NCBI GenBank assembly: GCA_008501785.1
Contig: QQUD01000376.1
Location: forward strand, 1-10,695
Length of the DNA: 10,695 nt
Direction: 5' to 3'
Origin: Chloroflexota bacterium
Lineage (GTDB): Bacteria; Chloroflexota; Anaerolineae; Promineifilales; Promineifilaceae
The position numbers were made by a program, and so were the translations under genes. Below the pieces are notes generated by a model. That model did no database searches. It worked only from the letters and a program-made list of their open reading frames with translations, and had not been told where the DNA came from. Shown here in pieces: positions 6,162 through 10,695 of the stretch (position 1 is its first letter; each line of letters starts with the position of its first letter).

Positions 6162-8450
6162 TCACGCCGCCTCTTTCCAATCTTGCGACAAATACCGGCG
6201 CACCATCAGCACCGAGCAATCCGCCGAATCCGCCACAATGTCTGGGATTGACCCAAACAGCACATTGCGAATCCGCCACTCGTGAGAAGCTCCGATAATC
6301 ACCAGATCGTAGGCTGTTTCTGTAAGCTGCTGGCTCATTCTGTCGGTGACATTGTTTGCTTGAACGACCACATATTCCACGTTGTCATAACCAGACGCAA
6401 TCTCTGCAACGAATTGTCGCAGTTGTGTGGTTTCAGAAGAAACGGCCGTTTCCTCCTCCACAATTCGCAGCAAATGAATCGCCGCCCCCGTCACCTGTGC
6501 AATCCGTAAACCTAATTCCAGCCCCAGCTGTGCGTGTGGACCCCCACCCCAAGGAATCAGAATTTTTTCGATTTTGTCTAGTCCGCGATTCTTCAAAACC
6601 GCCACATCCGCAGGCGCGTCGGCAATAATGCGCTGCACCGAACTGTTGTAGATTTGGCTCACGCTAAAGCCACCGCGCCAGCCCATCAGCAGCATATCGG
6701 CCTCACGCTTGCCCACCTCGTGAATCAAGCCGCCAAATACATCGTGCGCTACATCAATAATTGGTTCAATCGATGTTTTGGTGACGGGGCGATATCCGTT
6801 TTTGTGGTTTGCGCCGTTAGTCGTTTGTTGGGTGAGTCTGTTGATGGTTTGTTCAAAAGACGGCCGTTTCGTAAACTTCCGCCGTGCCTCGTTCAACGGT
6901 GTCTGAATTGGCACATTCACCAGATTGATGCCCAACACTTCACCCCCTTCTTGCTGGCCGGTGGCTAAAAATCGTCCCAATCGTAGCAAATCTGCTTCGT
7001 ATTTGGGATTTGCTAATGCTGCCAACACGCGCCGGGGACGATTGACTTCGATGAGACGTACTGGGGGAATAACGGCCGTTTTCGCTGTCGCTTTGTACGC
7101 AGCCGCCGGTTGAAACAAAACACCCAATCCCGATTCCGCCCACTTCTCCTGAAACAGTGGCAAACCAAATCGAATCTCAACACGCTTCCTGGCATACGCA
7201 AAATACCACGTCAAACTAATCGCAATCAGCCCCAAAATAACCGCTTGCGCCACCAAACCAGATAGCAAAATAATCGCCACACAGCCCAAAGCCGCAAACA
7301 CCTGAAAATACGGCAGCCCTGGTACGCGATACGTTGGCTTGTACCATTCTGGGTCTGCCACCCGCAAAATAATCACGCCAATATTCAACGCTGCATAGCT
7401 GTAAAGCTGCAATACACTGGCAATCTCCGCCAGCGTTTCCAAACTATCCACCAGCAAAAACGACAGCGCCAAAATGCCCGTCAGCAAAATTGCCCGATAC
7501 GGCGTGAGCCGCTTCGGGTGAATCTCATTCAACCAACGCGGAATCATCCGATCCCGCGCCATTGCCAAATTAATGCGCGAAGCTGCCATAATGCTCGCAT
7601 TCGCCGACGACATGGTGGCCAACAGCCCTGCAAAAATCAAAACACCAGCCCCCACCGGGCCAAAAATCCGTTCAGCAACCAGCGTCAGCGGTGTGCGTGT
7701 TTGCTCAATTTCAGCCTGTGTCAACACGCCACCCGTTACCAGCACAATCAGCACATACAGCAGCGATACCAGTGCCACAGAGCCAATCAGCGCTCGTGGT
7801 AAATTTTTGGATGGCTCTTTGATTTCTTCAGAAACGGCCGCTATCTTCACAAACCCCAAAAACGAAATAAAAACCAGCGCCGTAGTCGATAAAATTGGAC
7901 TGCTGCCATTGGGCGCAAACGGGGTTAAATTACTCGGTTCAACATTAAACAACGCCCCAACCGTATAAACTGCCAAAATCGCCAGCAGCGTTAACACCAC
8001 AATAACTTGCGCACCGCCAGACTCCTTCGCGCCCAGCACATTGAGCGCAATAAACATTACGCCACCAATCACAGCCCCCCAAAACGGCGAGATAGGCAAA
8101 AATTCAGACAAATATTCACCCATGCCAAACAAATAAAACGCAATCGCAAAAGTCAGACTAAACCAAATGCCAATCCCCGAAATGGCTCCAAACGATGGCC
8201 CCAGTGACCGCGAAACAAAAAAGTAATCCCCGCCAGACGTCGGCATCCCTGTCGCCAATTCCGCCGCACTGGCCGCCGTGATGATGCACACCACCCCCGC
8301 AATAATGTACGAAAAAATAGCGGATGGCCCCGCCAATGTCAGCGCCACACCCGATAACAGAAAAATACCGGCCCCAATCATAGTCCCGGCCCCAATCGTC
8401 AACGCCGCCCAAAACCCAAGCTCGCGACGCAAATTTTCTTGTTTGCTCAT
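6162..8450 (-). CDS. APC amino-acid permease fused to two UspA domains
   Basis: This 762-residue protein has an N-terminal APC-superfamily transporter of about 12 membrane helices (roughly residues 10-420). The substrate-site motif GAGTMIGAGIF is at 20-30, and the conserved SEEIKEPSKNLPRA loop is near 207-220. Two universal-stress-protein domains follow in the cytoplasm, about 472-620 and 624-752. The second ends DLVIIGASHEWRIRNVLFGS; its nucleotide-binding glycine pattern is degenerate (G-x2-H instead of G-x2-G), so ATP binding is doubtful. Permease-Usp fusions are known in archaea and bacteria, where the Usp part is thought to regulate uptake. The substrate is probably an amino acid. The ATG at 8450 is chosen because AAGGAA lies eight bases upstream and the first helix follows naturally. 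The gene is convergent with the lipoprotein gene. Confidence 0.9.
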   Translation of the reverse strand: MSKQENLRRELGFWAALTIGAGTMIGAGIFLLSGVALTLAGPSAIFSYIIAGVVCIITAASAAELATGMPTSGGDYFFVSRSLGPSFGAISGIGIWFSLTFAIAFYLFGMGEYLSEFLPISPFWGAVIGGVMFIALNVLGAKESGGAQVIVVLTLLAILAVYTVGALFNVEPSNLTPFAPNGSSPILSTTALVFISFLGFVKIAAVSEEIKEPSKNLPRALIGSVALVSLLYVLIVLVTGGVLTQAEIEQTRTPLTLVAERIFGPVGAGVLIFAGLLATMSSANASIMAASRINLAMARDRMIPRWLNEIHPKRLTPYRAILLTGILALSFLLVDSLETLAEIASVLQLYSYAALNIGVIILRVADPEWYKPTYRVPGLPYFQVFAALGCVAIILLSGLVAQAVILGLIAISLTWYFAYARKRVEIRFGLPLFQEKWAESGLGVLFQPAAAYKATAKTAVIPPVRLIEVNRPRRVLAALANPKYEADLLRLGRFLATGQQEGGEVLGINLVNVPIQTPLNEARRKFTKRPSFEQTINRLTQQTTNGANHKNGYRPVTKTSIEPIIDVAHDVFGGLIHEVGKREADMLLMGWRGGFSVSQIYNSSVQRIIADAPADVAVLKNRGLDKIEKILIPWGGGPHAQLGLELGLRIAQVTGAAIHLLRIVEEETAVSSETTQLRQFVAEIASGYDNVEYVVVQANNVTDRMSQQLTETAYDLVIIGASHEWRIRNVLFGSIPDIVADSADCSVLMVRRYLSQDWKEAA

Positions 8451-8458
8451 ATTGATAG

Positions 8459-8465
8459 TTCCTTT
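8459..8465 (-). promoter_or_regulatory. Ribosome binding site AAAGGAA deciding the permease start
   Basis: On the minus strand AAAGGAA lies eight bases before the ATG at 8450 (MSKQENLRREL). The upstream in-frame TTG at 8510 would add 20 residues with three cysteines that do not resemble permease N-termini. Confidence 0.65.
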
Positions 8466-8725
8466 GACCACATTTCCAACACAAAACACACACGCGGCAC
8501 ACTTCAACAAAGTTGGTTGACATAAATACTCGCAAAAAGTGTGTTTTTCCGGTCGTGTTTGAGTTGGCTATTAATCTCTTAATGAAAAGAGTACATTTTT
8601 TAAAGAGATTGAAAAAAGTGTCAGGTAATATATTAGCGAAACTATCGGATATGTCGATGTTTTTTAATAAAAATTATTTTTTACTATTAAAGCCGCAGTC
8701 TGGAAGAATAGAATTACTAAACCCA

Positions 8726-8734
8726 TGATACAAT
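8726..8734 (+). promoter_or_regulatory. Possible extended -10 for the ATPase cassette
   Basis: TGATACAAT has a -10-like TACAAT (8729-8734) with an extended TG, giving a leader of about 75 bases before the ATG at 8816. No -35 is evident. The AT-rich surroundings make chance matches more likely than at the two promoters further left. Confidence 0.3.
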
Positions 8735-8815
8735 AAGCGAGATAGATTTGAGATGATCGCAACTTCAAAATTGCTCAATGATGGAATTGATGCTTTGTCA
8801 TAATGGTTACGGCAA

Positions 8816-10105
8816 ATGATAAAAAAACTAACGCTCGAAAACTTCAAAAACTTCAAAAAAGCCGAACTAGAATTAGGCCCATTTACGCTTTTAGTAGGTG
8901 CCAACGCCACTGGCAAAAGCAATATCCGTGATGCCTTCCGTTTCTTAAACGGAATTGGTCGTGGTTACACTATTCCTGAAATTATTGGTGAAAAGTACAT
9001 CAGCGGCGAGCGTGTTTGGCGAGGAATCCGAGGTGGCACGCAAGAAATTAGCAACCCAGCGGATAAAGGGTTTTCATTATATGTGGATATAACTGAGTCA
9101 TATCAATCTACAATATCGAACGCCTATTACCATTTCGCAGTTGTTATGACTGATAAAGATAATAGGCTCCTCCAAATTCTGTTTGAATATTTGGGTTTCT
9201 CTGGACAAAAACCATTATTTAATTGGTCTTTGAAAGAAGATAATATGCATTGGGCAGATTTCTTATTGAATGAAAAACACCTTGGTTATCCAATCCGAAA
9301 CCCAATTATTCAATTAATTGAAACTGGAAAAATCGATCCTAGTGATGATAATTTTCTACAAAAAAAACTAATAGAAGAATTCGGCACAAACGTATTGATT
9401 GATTTAAAATCTCTCTCAAAAACCATAATAGGTGCATTTCGCTCAATGCGGTTCTTAGACTTAGATGCAGATGCACTCAGGATGCCTTCATTTCCTGGGC
9501 AAAATGTTTTAGGTGATAGGGGAGAGAATTTATCTACAGTTTTGTATGACATTTGCCAGGACAAGCAGAAAAAAAGGATATTGGTGGAATGGATTCGAGA
9601 GTTGACACCAATGGATGCGTCTGATTTTGAATTCGTTCCTGATCAGGTAGGACGTATTCTTGTGACATTGGTGGAAAAAAATGGACGTAAAACTTCCGCT
9701 TATAGTGCTTCTGATGGTACGCTTCGATTTTTGGGCATTCTTGCAGCATTAATGGGACCAGATCCAACAAAGCTTTACTTCTTTGAAGAAATTGAGAATG
9801 GTATTCATCCAGGTCGATTGCATTTATTGCTGGAACTTATTGAACAAGTGACTTCTGAAGGAAAGATTCAAGTTGTAGCCACAACGCATTCCCCACAATT
9901 GCTCGTGCTGGTTAGCGAACAGACTTTGGAAAATGCTTCTCTTACTTATCGTCTTGAGGGTGAGCCAGATGCACACATACAGCGGATTGTGGATATTCCA
10001 AATGCCCGAGAGATTTTCAAGGAAGAAGATTTGTCACGGCTTTATGAGCGTGGCTGGCTCGAAAATAGCGTTCATTTCATGAAAAATGGCAAGAAATCTG
10101 CATGA
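8816..10105 (+). CDS. AAA family ATPase (RecF/OLD-like, COG4637 type)
   Basis: This 429-residue protein begins MIKKLTLENFKNFKKAELEL, the usual start of RecF/SMC-like ABC-type ATPases. Walker A is GANATGKS (28-35). A signature-like SASDGTLR lies at 297-304, Walker B LYFFEEIEN at 320-328, and the switch histidine in TTHSPQ at 356-361. No long coiled coil or hinge is seen, so it belongs with short predicted ATPases rather than SMC proteins. Such ATPases commonly pair with TOPRIM-type nucleases in phage defence (OLD, Gabija and PARIS are analogues), and here the next gene is TOPRIM-like with an ATGA overlap. No good Shine-Dalgarno precedes 8816, but the start is fixed by the conserved N-terminus. 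Low GC content and lack of ACGGCCGT suggest horizontal origin. The specific system is not identified. Confidence 0.85.
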   Translation: MIKKLTLENFKNFKKAELELGPFTLLVGANATGKSNIRDAFRFLNGIGRGYTIPEIIGEKYISGERVWRGIRGGTQEISNPADKGFSLYVDITESYQSTISNAYYHFAVVMTDKDNRLLQILFEYLGFSGQKPLFNWSLKEDNMHWADFLLNEKHLGYPIRNPIIQLIETGKIDPSDDNFLQKKLIEEFGTNVLIDLKSLSKTIIGAFRSMRFLDLDADALRMPSFPGQNVLGDRGENLSTVLYDICQDKQKKRILVEWIRELTPMDASDFEFVPDQVGRILVTLVEKNGRKTSAYSASDGTLRFLGILAALMGPDPTKLYFFEEIENGIHPGRLHLLLELIEQVTSEGKIQVVATTHSPQLLVLVSEQTLENASLTYRLEGEPDAHIQRIVDIPNAREIFKEEDLSRLYERGWLENSVHFMKNGKKSA

Positions 10106-10359
10106 ATATCCAAAACATCCTCATTATCGCTGAAGGTCCAACAGATGAGCACATGCTCAAGCCTATCATCAAAAAAATGATGGCTTCCCTTGGCAAGCCA
10201 CATGCAACGGTACGGTTTGAACCGGTTTCCAAAAGACGTGGTGGTATTGACCAAATTCTCAAAAATCCGCAGCGTATTCAAACAATTGTCCACACTAACC
10301 CAATGGTAGATTTGTTTGTTGTTTGTGTGGATCGTGAGTGGTTGGATACGCCAGTTTAA
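10102..10359 (+). pseudogene. Truncated TOPRIM-like partner of the ATPase
   Basis: The frame starts with ATGA overlapping the ATPase stop and gives 85 residues. It opens MNIQNILIIAEGPTDEHMLK, where EGPTDE matches the first TOPRIM motif (catalytic Glu). It reaches VDLFVVCVDRE, which matches the DxD strand, and then ends REWLDTPV and stop. TOPRIM partners such as DUF4276-like or GajB/AriB-like proteins are normally about 200 residues or more, so over half of the protein appears lost. No continuation exists in other frames, because the VWA gene starts two bases after the stop. The last few codons may be the native tail of a gene that once preceded the VWA gene. Alternatively it is an intact small protein. 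Nuclease function is family inference and activity is doubtful. Confidence 0.6.
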
Positions 10360-10361
10360 GT

Positions 10362-10695
10362 ATGTCATTTTTAACGCCCCTTTTTCTTCTTCTTGGTTTG
10401 TTGGCTGGTCCCATTATTTTGCTGTACATGCTGCGGCTGCGGCGGCGTGAGGTGTTGGTGAGCAGTACGCTGCTGTGGCAAAAGCTGCTGCGTGATCGGG
10501 AGGCGAATGCGCCTTGGCAAAAGCTGCGCCGCAATTTGTTACTCATTTTGCAGCTTATTATTTTGGCGATGCTGGTGTTTGCGCTGGCACGGCCGTTTCT
10601 CCCCGTCCCCTCGGTTGTCAGTGGCAGCGTTGTGGTGCTGCTTGATGGCTCTGCCTCCATGTTTGCTATCGATGTCGAACCGAACCGGTTTGAGG
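10362..10695 (+). CDS. BatA-like VWA-domain membrane protein (3' end missing)
   Basis: The ATG at 10362 opens a frame reading MSFLTPLFLLLGLLAGPIIL, then LYMLRLRRREVLVSSTLLWQ, the BatA N-terminal membrane domain. A second helix, LLLILQLIILAMLVFALARP, follows. The start of a VWA domain is visible as VVVLLDGSASMFA, whose DGSAS forms the MIDAS metal-binding motif. Only 111 codons are inside the window. Family members normally lie next to MoxR ATPase and DUF58 genes and act in envelope or stress functions. Here the expected upstream neighbour is replaced by the ATPase/TOPRIM cassette. No Shine-Dalgarno is visible and the gap is 2 bp, so translation probably relied on coupling to a native upstream gene. 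Confidence 0.85.
   Translation, partial: MSFLTPLFLLLGLLAGPIILLYMLRLRRREVLVSSTLLWQKLLRDREANAPWQKLRRNLLLILQLIILAMLVFALARPFLPVPSVVSGSVVVLLDGSASMFAIDVEPNRFE

Larger units (their letters stand above)
8451..8815. other. 365-bp AT-rich divergent intergenic region
   Basis: This gap separates the minus-strand permease from the plus-strand ATPase and must hold the promoters of both. It contains an inverted repeat AATCTCTT (8573-8580) / AAGAGATT (8603-8610) and a plus-strand TTGACA (8517-8522) without a matching -10. A likely extended -10 for the ATPase lies at 8726. From roughly 8525 onward the DNA is much more AT-rich than the permease gene, which may mark the left edge of an acquired segment. A 71-codon open frame at 8513-8728 has no recognisable features and is not called. 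Confidence 0.5.

Noticed and set aside
7573..7968. 131-codon plus-strand open frame opposite the permease gene
   Set aside because: It is fully antisense to a clear transporter coding sequence. Its Ser/Thr/Pro-rich content mirrors the membrane-helix codons.
8451..8510. Longer permease start at a TTG (8510) adding 20 residues
   Set aside because: The ATG at 8450 has AAAGGAA at good spacing and a normal permease N-terminus. The extension has three Cys and no supporting signal.
8517..8522. TTGACA as a -35 box
   Set aside because: No -10-like hexamer follows at 16-18 bp, so it is probably a chance match.
8513..8728. 71-codon plus-strand open frame in the AT-rich gap
   Set aside because: It has a non-ATG start without a ribosome binding site and no recognisable domain. 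Its composition matches random AT-rich DNA, and a likely promoter overlaps its end.
8505..10350. Target-site duplication around the ATPase cassette
   Set aside because: I compared GTTGGTTGACAT near 8512 with GTGGTTGGATAC near 10336. The partial likeness is too imperfect to call a duplication, and no transposase or integrase is present.
1..10695. tRNA, rRNA, CRISPR array or insertion sequence
   Set aside because: No cloverleaf, rRNA core sequence, regularly spaced repeats or transposase motifs were seen on either strand.

Overview
The window looks like bacterial chromosome, most likely from Chloroflexota (Anaerolineae-like). This assignment is inference. It rests on a lipoprotein with a long Thr/Pro linker, tandem DUF4058 genes, a UPF0175/DUF3368 toxin-antitoxin pair, an amino-acid permease fused to two universal-stress domains, and a BatA-type VWA gene. 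No rRNA, tRNA or CRISPR array was seen.

Layout, left to right. Positions 1-1128 hold the 3' part of a U32-family (TrhP/YegQ-like) gene, ending in a perfect 16-bp-arm hairpin. An extended -10 promoter and strong Shine-Dalgarno then lead into two tandem DUF4058 paralogs (1200-1973, 1997-2785). Directly after the second stop codon is a 93-bp gene remnant (2786-2878). It nearly duplicates the 3' end of the large lipoprotein gene 3 kb downstream. Next come a UPF0175 antitoxin and DUF3368 PIN-like toxin overlapping by ATGA (2953-3719), then a 774-residue secreted lipoprotein with Asp-rich FG-GAP-like motifs and a C-terminal TPR (3760-6084). A repeat-built hairpin (6081-6152) separates it from a convergent permease-Usp-Usp fusion on the minus strand (6162-8450). 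A 365-bp AT-rich gap precedes an AAA/RecF-like ATPase (8816-10105). This overlaps by ATGA a TOPRIM-like gene that stops after 85 residues (10102-10359). Two bases later begins a BatA-like VWA membrane protein that runs off the window.

The most striking signal is not a gene. The palindrome ACGGCCGT, often extended to GGAAACGGCCGTTTCC, occurs 14 times by my count, where chance predicts well under one. It sits inside unrelated genes on both strands, mostly in the phase that encodes Thr-Ala-Val. The duplicated gene remnant begins exactly at one copy, and a composition switch inside the lipoprotein gene coincides with another. This suggests a HIP1-like iterated palindrome that may also mark recombination or mosaic junctions.

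The ATPase/TOPRIM cassette has no copies and differs in base composition. With its truncated second gene, it looks like a recently acquired and damaged two-gene defence-type module inserted upstream of the VWA gene.
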